A DNA stretch of 64,000 nucleotides, taken from assembly GCA_034336665.1 (NCBI GenBank), contig CM067564.1, forward strand, positions 48,655,451 to 48,719,450, read 5' to 3'. Under the pieces are notes generated by a model. It had not been told where the DNA came from. It made no database searches and worked only from the letters and a program-made list of their open reading frames with translations. Both the position numbers and the translations under genes were made by a program. Origin of the DNA: Luscinia megarhynchos. Taxonomy: Eukaryota > Chordata > Aves > Passeriformes > Turdidae. Positions 1 to 11,800 of the stretch are shown here, piece by piece (the stretch's first letter is position 1; every line of letters starts with the position of its first letter).

Positions 1-970
1 GTGAATGTTTAAGACAAAGCAGTGAGTGGTTCCACTCATTTTGCCAAAGCACTCTGAAAACTGAGTCCTCTCACTCTAGAAACGGAGGGGAACACTGCAC
101 TGCTCCTCTCACAGCTGTATCATCACTTTATTTTTGCTAAACTGGTTCCCACTCCCTCTGGCTCTCATCCCTGGTGTCTGGTCCTACAGGCTGCCACAGC
201 TCCACCCCATGGGTTGAGCCAGAGGGAGCCACTGGCAGCTTGAGGATCTGGTGGGACAAGGCTGTGAAAAACTCCCAAACCAATCTCTTCTCAGCAGCCC
301 TTGTGTGTTGTGAGCCCCTCAGCTCACTGATGCTGTGCCAGGCTCCCTCCAACAATGCCTCAGGTGCAAACAAAATTCTCAGAAATCCTTTCCTGGATTA
401 CTCAGAGACATTCATACTCATTAGGAGTTATCAGCACGCAAGCAAGGCTCACATTAATTAAATATCTTTGGCATTTGGGAATTGAGGAGTTTGGTCTTGT
501 TTTGTCTAAGTTTGCTTATTTATTAGAAGTATTAACTTATTCTGACCTAACTTCCTCTGAAATTTTTTCCCACTTACAGGACTAGAGGCTTATGAGCTAC
601 ATAGTTGAAAATGCATCCACAAAGATGCAAAAAGAGTAAAAGAAACACTGTACACAAAAACTCTGACCTCCATTTTTTAAAGCTTCTCTTAAGGCATCAG
701 ATGAGAAAAACACAGGGGAAATTCTTCCCCCTTGACTCCTTCTCAAGAAATCTTTGTACCAAGGATGCTAATTAACTTTGCATCTAAATGAATCACTTCC
801 ACTACCAAAATAATTCATATAAATATAACTATTCCCATTTCTTTAGAAATCTGTTCACAGTGCTAACACTGTGATGGAGGCACTGGACCCCACAACTAAA
901 GCAGCAGAAGTTTCACAGTCTCCACAGGAGGTAAAGGCCTCAGCCTTTCCAGGCATATGCTGTGATTTTT
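1..970. other. Intergenic DNA, nothing recognised
   Basis: AT-rich sequence with only short chance frames on both strands. No splice-bounded exon, RNA gene or clear repeat was recognised, although an LTR could begin near 870. Confidence 0.6.
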
Positions 971-1060
971 GGGGTGTCAGGCACAGGGCCAGGAGTTGGA
1001 CTCGGTGATCCTAATGGATCCTTTCCAACTCAGCAAGTTCTAAGATTCTATGATTCTGTG
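971..1060 (+). mobile_element. CR1 LINE 3' tail, plus strand
   Basis: ccaggagttggactcggtga, tcctttccaactcagcaagt and the terminal gattctatgattctgtg (1044-1060) are the CR1 3' UTR and its octamer-type terminus in direct orientation. It is 5'-truncated to about 90 bases. Confidence 0.85.
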
Positions 1061-1599
1061 AGTATTATTCAGGTCAAAAACTCCTCCAGGAAACCCACAA
1101 AGGGGCAGAGTGACCCAGTGAGCATCAATGCACATGAGCTTACATTTGACACATGAACAGCAGTGATTTTTCCAAGACTCATTTGTCAGGGAACAAAGAA
1201 AATTGTGGGTACAAGAGGTCTCATACCCTTCCTAGAGTATGCAATCTATGAGTCAACCATTTTATTCCATAAATATGAGAGCCTGAGAGAGCCTTCTTTG
1301 AGATTTCCCTTCTTGGCAGTGTGGCTGTGTGGTGGTGATCTCCCCTTGAGTTATTCCTGAGACAGAGAGACCTTTTCTCAACAACATGTCTTTGGATAAG
1401 TCCAGTTCAATCTCAGTTTCAACTGGACTGCATGCTGGTGACTCTTGAGCTGGGATGTCTCTCAAGGTTTGATATTCTTCACACTGAGCCTGAGAGATCA
1501 TTCCTTCCCCAGGGTGAAGAGCTCACTCATCCACAACACACCCTCAGAAAGCTGCTGATGGAATGCTAAATCAGTGCCAATAAAATCTATGTAGTTAAT

Positions 1600-1978
1600 T
1601 CCTCTAGATATAAACCATTTTCCAAGTCTGAGATTCAACCTAAGCTCCAACAGGAGTTTTGGAAAGAAGGGGGGGCCACTGTGAACCTCATGGCTCAACA
1701 AGAAGGTCCAACTCACCCTTTTGTACCTCTGGCCCCTGTATAAATTACTCTAAACTGATTCCAACTCCATTTCCCTTTGTATATCCTGTACTGCACAATA
1801 TCTGTATATCCTGTACAATATCCTTGTGTTTCCTGTTCTATCTGTATAGTAACTTATACTGTGAACCTTGCCATCAAACTTTGTGCAGTCACACTTTGAT
1901 AAATTTGTATTAAAGAAAACTTTGCCAATACCTTTGGTGGTGATTCTTTGAGCCACCCTGAATCACTGACTCGTGACA
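1600..1978 (+). mobile_element. Probable old LTR (3' portion) of an endogenous retrovirus
   Basis: A TATA-like tgtataaatt (1737-1746) is followed about 165 bases later by ATTAAA (1908-1913) and then about 65 bases ending GACTCGTGACA, a CA end consistent with the 3' edge of an LTR. A stretch of this region (about 1630-1710) recurs in diverged form near 8685-8775, supporting a dispersed repeat. The left edge is uncertain: a TG at 870 preceded by AACAC, which matches AACAC after the CA at 1978, would make an LTR of about 1.1 kb enclosing the CR1 tail at 971-1060. No retroviral genes adjoin. Confidence 0.4.
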
Positions 1979-2015
1979 AACACACCTGGCAGTTAACAGC
2001 ACTGCAGTCAGGGCA

Positions 2016-2078
2016 GTGAATCTCCTTACAGACCTGCTGTAAAAAAAGTGAATCTCCTTTCAGATCTGCTGTAAAAAA
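2016..2078. repeat. Two-copy tandem duplication (about 32 bp unit)
   Basis: gtgaatctccttacagacct gctgtaaaaaaa at 2016-2047 is repeated at 2048-2078 with two substitutions and one A fewer. It is a local duplication, perhaps by slippage between the A runs. Confidence 0.85.
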
Positions 2079-5000
2079 GTGATGTTTAAAACCATAATTT
2101 TCATGAAGTTTCATTGCCTGTTGTGGTTATTTTTTTAAAGCATTGCTCTTCTTTGTTGCTTAACACAATACCATTACCTAGATGGCCTGCAGGGTCCCAT
2201 TTCAGCAATAATCCTGCAGTGGCTGCACCTTGGCATTGATTTATTCTTGCATATTTGTAAGAAAGAAAACCTTTCTATCACAACAGTTGCCTTGCTTACT
2301 GAAGGGCAGAAAAACCAGCTAAATTATTTCAAAAGCATGAAGCAATTTGTAACAGGTGGTATTTTACTGATATGAAACAACTGCTCTAATGGGGAATAAA
2401 TTGCTAAAGTATTAACCATTGTGTGACTTTCCATCACAAAGAAACCACTGCAGAAATCATTTCTGCAGAAAAAGGCTCAAGCCTTCCTCATCAATGAGGT
2501 CACACCTCTGCCATTATAATCCCTCACCTCAAGCAGCCTGAGCCCCTGGATGGGCTGAGGATTTGAGACAGGGGCTGAGACTTACAGTTAGGGGTGGCAA
2601 AATGATACAGAGAAAGTCTCCTGGTGCTGGGGAAGAGACATCCATAGCAGATGAAGGGAGATGAGTGGGAAAGAATAAACATGTCTCAGTCCCAAAAGGA
2701 ATAGCAGAAGGTTTGGACCATGGAAAATCACTGTTTTTTCCTTTCTCTTTTTTCACTCATGCCTTTGTCTGATCCTATACTAACATCACATGACACTTTC
2801 CTCTAAGCCATGAGAGTTACAGATGTTTTATACATATATTCATAATGAGGTGGAATTTTTATTAAACTTGCCTGTAGAAGCTATTGTGGAGCCTGAATTT
2901 TATTTACTACAGTATAATAAATTTCCGAAGCAGTGGTGACACCATGGTAACAATATTGCTAATGTAATTATTCCTGCCTCAAAAATAGAGTCAAGCCTTT
3001 GTCACATGTAGAACTGCTATACAATAATTGAATACAGCTAGGTTTCCTTTCTTCTAAGCAGGAGGTGAGGAACTGAAAATACACTTCACCATGGTAATTT
3101 GAATCAGTAATTATTTGCAGAAATAAATGGGAGGAATTACCCATTCACATCCATATACTTCTGTTTGGTTGTTTTCCCTAAAATAACTAACACTGAATGG
3201 AGAGGTTTTGAATGAGGCATCCTAGCAGTTCAGCAGTGACATGGCTTGTTCAGGTGTGTGCACACACTTAGGGAATCATAGCTTCTGTGAATACAAATTT
3301 TTGCAGCAATAATCAAATGAAACCTTTTTTAAAGTTTGCATTTTAACATTGTGTGGCAAATTTCTGGAATATAACAAGACAGAAGGACAACCTTACTCAT
3401 ACACTACAATGAAGTGTAGTCCCCTAGCTACACTGCCAAGTTTAACTTTCACATGGAAATACTTAATAAAATTTATAAGGCTTCTTATCAGTTCTGGGAG
3501 AAATGTGTGGATGAGGAAGATCCATGAAATATCACAAAATTTTTTTTACCTGTAAAATAAAAAAAACCAACACAATATTTAGAAGTCAGTGGTGATTTTT
3601 TACTGTCTTCATTATATCAGTATGACACATATCTCTGCTCCTGTTATATAAAGGAGACATGAATAAGTGGGCACATGAGCCCCTCAAGAAACATGATCTT
3701 TATAAACATACATTTACATATGCAGCTACTAAATGGAGTCTGGAGTTACTGTGCTGGGATACAGCACATGTAGCTCAGCTGAAACTGATTAAACTCCACT
3801 ACAGTCTGCACCAGAAGATAGGTCTCTCTCATGCATTTTGCTAATGAGAAAAGAGAAGTCTTTCTGAAATTACCCATGCTAGAATTCAGTTTCCTTGTTT
3901 AGTTTCTCCTATACAGAGAGAAGTTATTTGATGAAGTGGAATGGAAAATCTCATGGAAAAGGATTTCATGATGTTCTGTGCACATTCGCTGAACTTAGGC
4001 CTTGGCCTTGGAAATAGTAGGAAAACAAGAATATTTTAAGGACTGTGATTAGAGGAAAAAGCTGTATTGCATGTGGCAGTATCTTAGTCCCTTGGGTGTG
4101 GCAAAGGAATTGGGTGCAATTTAGGAGGTGTATTCAATGGTCACCTTTGTCCACATCCTTCATAAAAACTACTGAGTATTTGGCAAACCCACAGAAATGT
4201 GATCTGGAAACACCTGAAGAGAGGCAATAAAGGGCAATAGTCTCCTCTATCAAAGGAGACTACTTTTTCCAAATGCCCATTGCAGTCAGCAGCATTACTT
4301 GCAGGCTTAATATTGAACATGCACTGAAGTGCTCTGCTGGCCAGAGGCCAGATGGCTCAAGCTTTACAAAAGTGAGCTCTAACCAAAGCCTCACTGGGCT
4401 CTGGATGTCCTTCAGCATGGTTGTCTTTGCCTCATCTCACACTGAGCCTCTAGAAACCAAATGCAGAATGCAGACCTACTTCTCATTTATGTTGGTTCAG
4501 AAATGACTCTTTGCTGTCATGATCATGGTTCCTCTAAGAAATCCATACAACAGATATAAGTAATGTGTTTGTTAAGAGAGTATTAAGTTGGAGCTATTTC
4601 AGCTTCTAGTTCAGTTGTCAGACATTGCAGAGGTTGCAGTTGTGGGGCACTGCAGTTCTCTTTGCAATGTGTTTGGTGGGCTGGGATTCTGTTTCAAGAA
4701 GAGGAGGCAATTGGAGCAAAAACCTCCCTATGGGTGGACAGTGCAAATAGTGAGCACAGAAGTTCTTCCAGGCCTGCCAGCAGAAATATCCAACTTTGAA
4801 TCCAGATTTAGCACAGTTTCCTGAGCTTAGCAGGTCTCTGTTTCTCACAAGAACTGAGCACATCCCCATTTTTGCTTCTTGAAACACATCATGTGATGCC
4901 CATCCTCCTGTCTTCCACTCCAGCCTGGGCTGTAGGAGGCTTCCAGCAAATGTGTGTGCCAGAGAAAACCCATGTCTTTCCCAAGATGAGCCCAAAGACA

Positions 5001-8000
5001 GGGTCAGAGCAGTGTGAGCTCCACCCTGCTGGAGAGTCAGAAGGATGCCAGTCTCTGGGGCAGAGAGCAGCACCCAAGGCCAAACAGCAGCAAGCAACAC
5101 TCAGGATGTCAGCAGGACATCAGCCTGGGGCTGACAAGTCAGGGCTAATCCTGGGTTTTGTTTTATGTGAAACATGTAAAAGATGCTGAGCCCTGACAAT
5201 CATCCCAGAACTTTCATTTTTCAGACAGATACGCTAATTGCCAAGATGAGTTTTTTGCTAACACTCTGATCCTTTGCTTTTTCAGTGCCCAAGCAAATAG
5301 AGACACTGGATCACTTTCTTTCAGATCACAGCTGATGAACTCAAGCAAGGCTGCAGTCGAGGTGATATTGAGTATGATTTCCTGTACCTAGCCAGAAGAT
5401 AAAATTTCAGGAGTTCAAGTGCAGGTGAAGGGAAATGAGTCCCTTACACAACACTATGTACTGAAAAAAAGAAGGGTTAAATAAAGGCCTGTTTTCAGCT
5501 GAAATTAAAAAAAGAATGTTATTGTTTCTTACCTTAAAACCCTGTCCTTTTATTTCCAACCCTGTTGCTGGGGTGGCTCAGACAAGGGCTGTCTGATGAT
5601 GAAGATAAGGATAGATGTGATGATGGGTCTGTAGGGGGATATATTCTTTATTGTCAGGCTGGGTGCAGTGTGAAGTCAATAAACCTCATAGCTATTGATC
5701 ATGCTGGAAAAGGAAATTAATGCAGACATGGCTTGCTTTTGCAATATGATAGGTATGTCTGCACATCATCACCTGACAGCCTCAAGCTGTTTGTGCTTGT
5801 CTGAGTTGGATGGGAGGCAGTTATCCAAAATCTCAATGAATAATAAAAAATCAGTGGTGACCTTTGTGAAATTTCAGAATCATAATCAAAATGCTGAGAG
5901 AGGCAGCTGGAAAGCAACTTACATGATCCTTTTTGTTCAACATGGCATATTAATTGGAGCTGTAATGAGCACAGTTAGAAGGGCTCCAGCTTCCATCTGA
6001 GCTCTGCTTCAAAATCTCCACAGAGCACCCTAAGTTCATAAATTCATATTCATTCTGATAATAATTATAAATCATAGCAGTATCCCACTCCTACCAAGTC
6101 TCACACAAATCAGTGGTTTTATTCAAAAGTAGATTTATAAACATCAAAGTTTGCTGGGGGCATAAAGTTTTTGAGTCTATTCCTTTATTTTCTCAGGGTT
6201 ATTTTATTAAAAACATTACAGATATTATAATAAAGTTCCTTGCTGTTTTCACACTTTGGTAGGTTCCTCTAGTAATCTATCTCTAGCTATGTCAGAGAAA
6301 AACCCACAAAACTTAATCAGGTGGAAGCAGTTTGTTTTTCAAAGGAAGAAATTCTCCCTGAACTCCAGTGCATTATGAATTTTCCAGCCCCAGCAGACCA
6401 TCAGAATGATATTTGAGTCACAGTGAGAAATGGAGTTGCATGGTTGGATGAAAGCAGTAAAAACAATCAAGTGCCTTGCTGAGGATGTGGTGCTGCTACT
6501 CTGCTGGCTCCAGCTCTCAGGAATTACTATCAGCTTTGCTGCATCAAATGGAGGAAGACTCTTCAGAAAAACACTGAGCAGAAAAGTCTCAACGCTGCAT
6601 AGAATTCTGGACTTCTTCAGTAGGTAATTTAGGCTAAAAAAATTCTTCTTCCAATCTTTTGGCCTAGTAGCTTGCTGTTTCTGCCTGGTGTCACACAATC
6701 TGTGCAGAATCAGCATATACACACCTGGACCAAACCAAAACCAGCACGTGGTTGTGCCAGTGCTTGCTGTTTCTCTTGCTGATGCTTACAGCAGTGGAAT
6801 GGGATTAGTAAAGCCAGCAGTGATAAAGGACACAGTTACTGCTCTTTGCAATCTCCCTGCTGCCACAAGGCAGGAATTGTGATCCTTTTATCTGCTTCCA
6901 CAGCCCTGACAAGACTCATGCCTGCAGTGGTTCTCTGCAGATGGGCACTTGTCCCACAGCCTGTCCTGCCCCGGGTGACCAGGCACTTGTCAGAGATAGG
7001 AAATAGAAGCCATCAGGATCTGCCTTTCCTGGAGCAGGGAGCTGCTTCCCAGAGCTGCCTGTGGCTTCACGAAGTGCTGCAGACAGGGGAGCTGGGCTGG
7101 AGTCATCATGTGCCGATAATTCTCATTTACAGCCTTTTGTAGCAAGCTTTAATCTTTTCTAAACAGCTCTCTATGGCTCCAAAGGGACACATCTGAATAG
7201 CCCTAATAGGTTGTCATCATTTCACTAATGGGGGTTTATTGCCTGACTTATGGACAGACCTAATTCCAGAAAGTGGAGGGCTGCTCCATCCTTCCCCCTG
7301 CCCATGTCCCTCTGCCAGGAGGGATCATTATGCTGACCTTAGGAAGGACTCAGATGAAGAACTAAATTCCCTTTCACAGTTTAACTAAGCAGAGGACTTC
7401 TATTTTCTTCAGTACCACTCCAGAACCATATGAAAGCCTGCACATCTGCCATGTGGTGTCCAGCTTCTCATTAGGAGCAGACATGCAATGACAGGAGGCA
7501 CAGTGAGAGACTAAAGCTCTTTTGTAAAAGCACTCTGGGTGGCTGCTGTACACAGAGATTCCACAGAGAGACAGAGTGGACAGGGCTCTTGAACAAGTCT
7601 CCCTTGAAAATTTGCTCCCTATTCCCTGGAGCTTACCAAGAGCTGGAAATATTTCTCTGGCATCATATCTAACTATTGCTGTGTCTGTAACTGTTTTCTG
7701 TATTTTTAAAGAGCCTTCCATAGGAAGAGACATCAACATTTTCTGACATTAGGGAACAAAAATATTTTCAGGCTCCAGCTGCCAAAACCTCAATTCAAGG
7801 CTCCAAGGGAGAACATCTGCTGTGGGATGACTTAGGACTGTGGCTAGTACTGGACCAGTGAAGGCATCCCTTTGCCTCAGACTTCTTTGTTGCTGACTCT
7901 CCAACACCTACAAGAGGGGTTTTATCCCATTTCTCCACAGATGCTTCAAGGAAGGTGCTGGCAAGTTGAGGACACGAGTTCTAGTTTCTATTGGCAAAGA

Positions 8001-8684
8001 TATAGATGAGACAGGATGCTCTGCCTGGAATGGGTTAAAAAAAAACTTGAAAAATGCCCTATTTTGCAAGGCTGTCAGTGGTGAACTGAGAAGGAATCTT
8101 GCTGCTCTTGGTATTGAATTATGCTAAAACCAGTGTGACTCATCAACCCCAAAGTTAAACATCCTGATAATAAGGCAAAATGTAGTAGATATGGTAAAAT
8201 TTCCTTATCTAAAAAAGCTGAGCTGACACAGCTAGCCTAGAGACATATGACAGTAAAACACTTTAAAAGTCCAGTCCTGCTTTCAAACAGCAGGTTCTTC
8301 TAACTTACCCATCTTGGAGGGTGTGTGGAGATTTTTCCCTTGGGTGGGGACACTCCTCAAAATTACTGCTTGAAGCTGAGTAAAAGAGATTTGCCTACAG
8401 TTGTTGGTATAGGTAACATCAATCTCTACTAAATAATTTGGATTGTTTGCTTGCTTTAATACAATTGCTTTGATGCATACACTATACTACACTAGTAGTT
8501 TTTAGCTTCTGTACTGTGTAGAAAATAATCCTATTTATTTTTATCAGATCATTTATCATAATAAATAATTCATTTTTCTATAAATCTGTCTGGTTTGCCC
8601 TCCCTAATCTTGAGGGATAAAGTTGCACAAAAACTTTGATCACAGGTCTTTAATCTGTTAGATTTAAAATGCTGGCAATGTTTG
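2079..8684. other. Intergenic DNA, nothing recognised
   Basis: No coding exon, RNA gene or identifiable mobile element. Frames up to 160 residues (for example minus strand 5100-4618) have no recognisable domain and no family resemblance. A stretch at about 7130-7260 is rich in TAAT-type motifs (cctaataggttgtcatcatt, ttcactaatgggggtttatt) but I cannot show constraint. Confidence 0.6.
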
Positions 8685-8775
8685 GGGCTGAGACTGGATC
8701 CAGTTCCATGAGGTGTTAGGAAAGCAAGGGGGAACCTTTCCACACCTCATGATTCAACAAGAGGCTTCTCTAATC
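8685..8775 (+). repeat. Diverged relative of the repeat at 1600-1978
   Basis: The order ggctgagactggatccag, ttccatgaggtgttaggaaa, gcaagggggaacc and acctcatgattcaacaagag parallels tctgagattcaacctaag, ctccaacaggagttttggaa, agaagggggggcc and acctcatggctcaacaagaa at 1630-1710. Identity by eye is about two thirds. It is probably a fragment of the same LTR-like family. Confidence 0.4.
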
Positions 8776-10257
8776 AGCTTTGTGTGAGGCTTTCACTCCC
8801 CCCTCAAATGGGTAGGCACAGCAAAACCCAGCTTAGTCCCCAGACTGAATCTTTGATTGCTCTTTAGAGGATGTGACTTACCCCTCAAGCAAAAGCTGGA
8901 ACTACATTGCATTTCTAGCCGAGAAAAGGTGGGAACACTGCAAACATTAGTAAATGGAAAGGCTGTGGGTGTTTGTCAGTGTTTCAATGGCAGCACAGTT
9001 CTCAGCAGGCACTAACTGACCCAGATTTTCAGCATCATGTGGCAGGCTAAATTGCTCTGCAAAGAGAGCCCTGGCCTCACACCTTCTGCTGGAAGAGAAG
9101 TCCTGCATCAAGCCCACATCCTGGCCTGAGCTCACCAGGGGCTCCCACAGAAGCACAAACACGTTAATGTTAACCAATGCTGGTGCACATATGTTAACCC
9201 AGCAGCAGGGATCATCTCTCAGAAAGTGAATCCAGAGCATGAGCTGTAATTACCAAGCCTTGCCTACGCCTCTGATTATCCCAGCCCAAGCCGTTCTCTC
9301 GGCTTCCACCTGTAATTTCCCCCCCAGGTTTCCCAGCTCTGTCTTTTGCAGCAAAAATGTGATAGGCTCCTACCCTGTGGCAGAGGCATTTCCCCTGCAT
9401 CTGCCCTTATGAGCCAAAATTGGTTTTGCTCCCAGTTCCACAACCCCGTAGTTGCAGTTCACTGATGTCATGTTTTTCTACTCCGTGTGCTGCAGAGTGT
9501 GTGTTTGATTGCTGGAAAAGTGCATCTATTTTCTTTAATACCCCATCCACATATCACATGTATCAGTAAGGAATGCAATTTCACCACAAAATCTATGTGT
9601 TTCATTATGTGCTCTGTATGATCTATGTATTCTAGCACGAAGTGTTGCCCTGTTTCTACTTCATGTTACATTTCTCAGGAGGTTATCTTGTGGCTTCTAC
9701 ACTAGATTTTTTTTAATGTCTACATAACCTTTTAAGATATACATGGTTTTTGTTACAGGTACAAGGACAGTGAGGTTCACATATTGCAGCTTTTATTAGT
9801 GCTCACAGAGAGGTCTCATTACCCTGAAAAAAACAATAATACCTGCTTTAAGGCAAGGCTTTATCTTTTCAATGGCCCTAGAGTTTCCTATTGTCTGCAG
9901 AGTAATTTTTTTTCTCCTTTTGGTACTAAAACAGGAAATGTGCAGTGAAAAAAGGGCCTGTTCTTTATTGACTTCACACTTCCTTTTTCAAATCATTTCA
10001 AGGGAGGTAAACCATTGCAAAGGCAGACTTCACATCGATAGTGGGAGCAGCATGTCAGACAGAGAGCAGTCCTGAGACCTGGCTGCTGAGAAATCAATTC
10101 TGGTCCATTGGAGTCAAGAGCCTACAAAGGTATAAATGAGGCTGACCTATTTTCTTAGCACAACTTTTCTAACATGACTAATTAATTGGCTCATGGACAC
10201 CCTTTGAAATCACAGCCCTTTGTTTCCCTTCACCTTGTCCCAGTTTCAGACTGTTAC

Positions 10258-10276
10258 ACCACCACCACCACCACCA
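10258..10276. repeat. (ACC)n microsatellite
   Basis: Six ACC units in a row. A simple repeat in intergenic DNA. Confidence 0.85.
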
Positions 10277-11723
10277 AAGTCACAGCAGCTAAAATGGGAG
10301 CAAGGAAATTAAACAGTAGATGCCAACTCCACAGCACAGGCATGGATGTGCTGGCCAAGGAGAGACACAATTTCCTTGGCACTGTGTAAAGGTGTGGCCA
10401 AACCTGATTTCCTCAGCAGGCTGCTCTGTGCATTGAGTAAGGAAATGATGCACTGGGTAAGGAAAGGGGATTCCACACATAACCTGTGTGACAGTGCACA
10501 GACCCTTTTTACAAAGAGCTCATGACCAGTCTTTCTGTCTGACAGGTGATTTCATGGAGCAAAAGCATTCTGGCCCGAGTGGGAAGCAGGCAAGGTGTTT
10601 GAAGCCATGATGTGTAGACATTGTAAATATTATTTCCATCCTGGTAATTTTCAGTTTTCCTTCTTATCTGAGGTGAGAGCCCCACTACATCAGCCACTTT
10701 GCTCAGAAAGAGAAACACATCCAGGAGGCAATCCAGGCCCATTGGAAGGTTAATTTCCTCCTGGAACTGTATCAGCAGGGAGCAGATCTCAATGGCATTT
10801 AGTAAATGTTATAAATCAAGTGCAATTTTTCTGATCCACTTTCCTCAAAGTCAAACATGGAACATGGGGTAAAAACAGTGACCCAGAACAGAAGCTTTCA
10901 GTCTATGTCTTGTCAGCAAAGGGTGGAATCCAGGTAAATTAATGCAGGCATCTGCATTGCACCTGGACTTTAGGTACCAGTTAGGCTGTTAATCTAATTT
11001 AAGTGTCCATATACTGTTGAATAAGGGAAATCAAAACCTCTGGAATCCTTCTCTCCACTTTCCTAGGATTTCTAGCCCATGCAGGTTTTTCTCTTAGGGC
11101 AGCAGGATCAGGCTGTGGGATGAGTGATCTGAGCTCTGTTGTGTCTAATGACTAAAGCCAGATTCAAGAGGAAGGCAAAGCAGGTTTGGTTCTCATCTAT
11201 CCAAAACTTTTGACTTTCAGCATTTTTATCCCTTCTGCATCTCGGTCCCTGCTAATATAGTAGAGATTATATTTGTCAAACTCAGAGGATTGTTTTTGGG
11301 TAGAAGAAGCACTATTTGTGAGATGTTCAAGCATCATTCTGAGAAACTCCACAAAGGTTATCTGGAAACTTTCCCTATTTCCAGTGCAAGGGAATTGTGG
11401 ATTTAATTTTTAATTGAGGCATAAATACAATTAATTTCATACAATGAATGAAGAGGATGTGAAGAAATTCGAAACTGCTACACTGCACAGTGAGAGCATA
11501 TTTTTTAAGAAGATAGTGAGAGTGCACATGTGAAAAGGGGCAGAGTTTGGATTAACCAAGTTATCCTCATTTTGCCATTTATTAACTCCTGGGCTTGGGG
11601 TTAAGCTTGCCTGCTCTGGAAAGTGGAAGAGCTTTACCAGGAATGTTAATAAGAAATATATTTTTTTCTCTTTATTTGCATGCAACTTCTACCAATATGA
11701 ATTGGATCCAGTGAAACAAATAC

Positions 11724-11800
11724 AGGAAGAGAATGAGGAAGAGGAATATAAAGAGGAAAGGACAAGGACAAGAGAAGAAGAAAGAGAAGGGGAAGGAATT
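11724..11800. repeat. Purine-rich (GA) low-complexity tract
   Basis: About 75 bases almost entirely A and G on the plus strand (aagaggaatataaagaggaa, gagaagaagaaagagaaggg). Such polypurine tracts can adopt triplex structures; no gene context is visible. Confidence 0.7.

Noticed and set aside
4618..5100. 160-residue open frame on the minus strand with a hydrophobic start
   Set aside because: The hydrophobic opening resembles a signal peptide only superficially; no family match and overlapping frames on the other strand.
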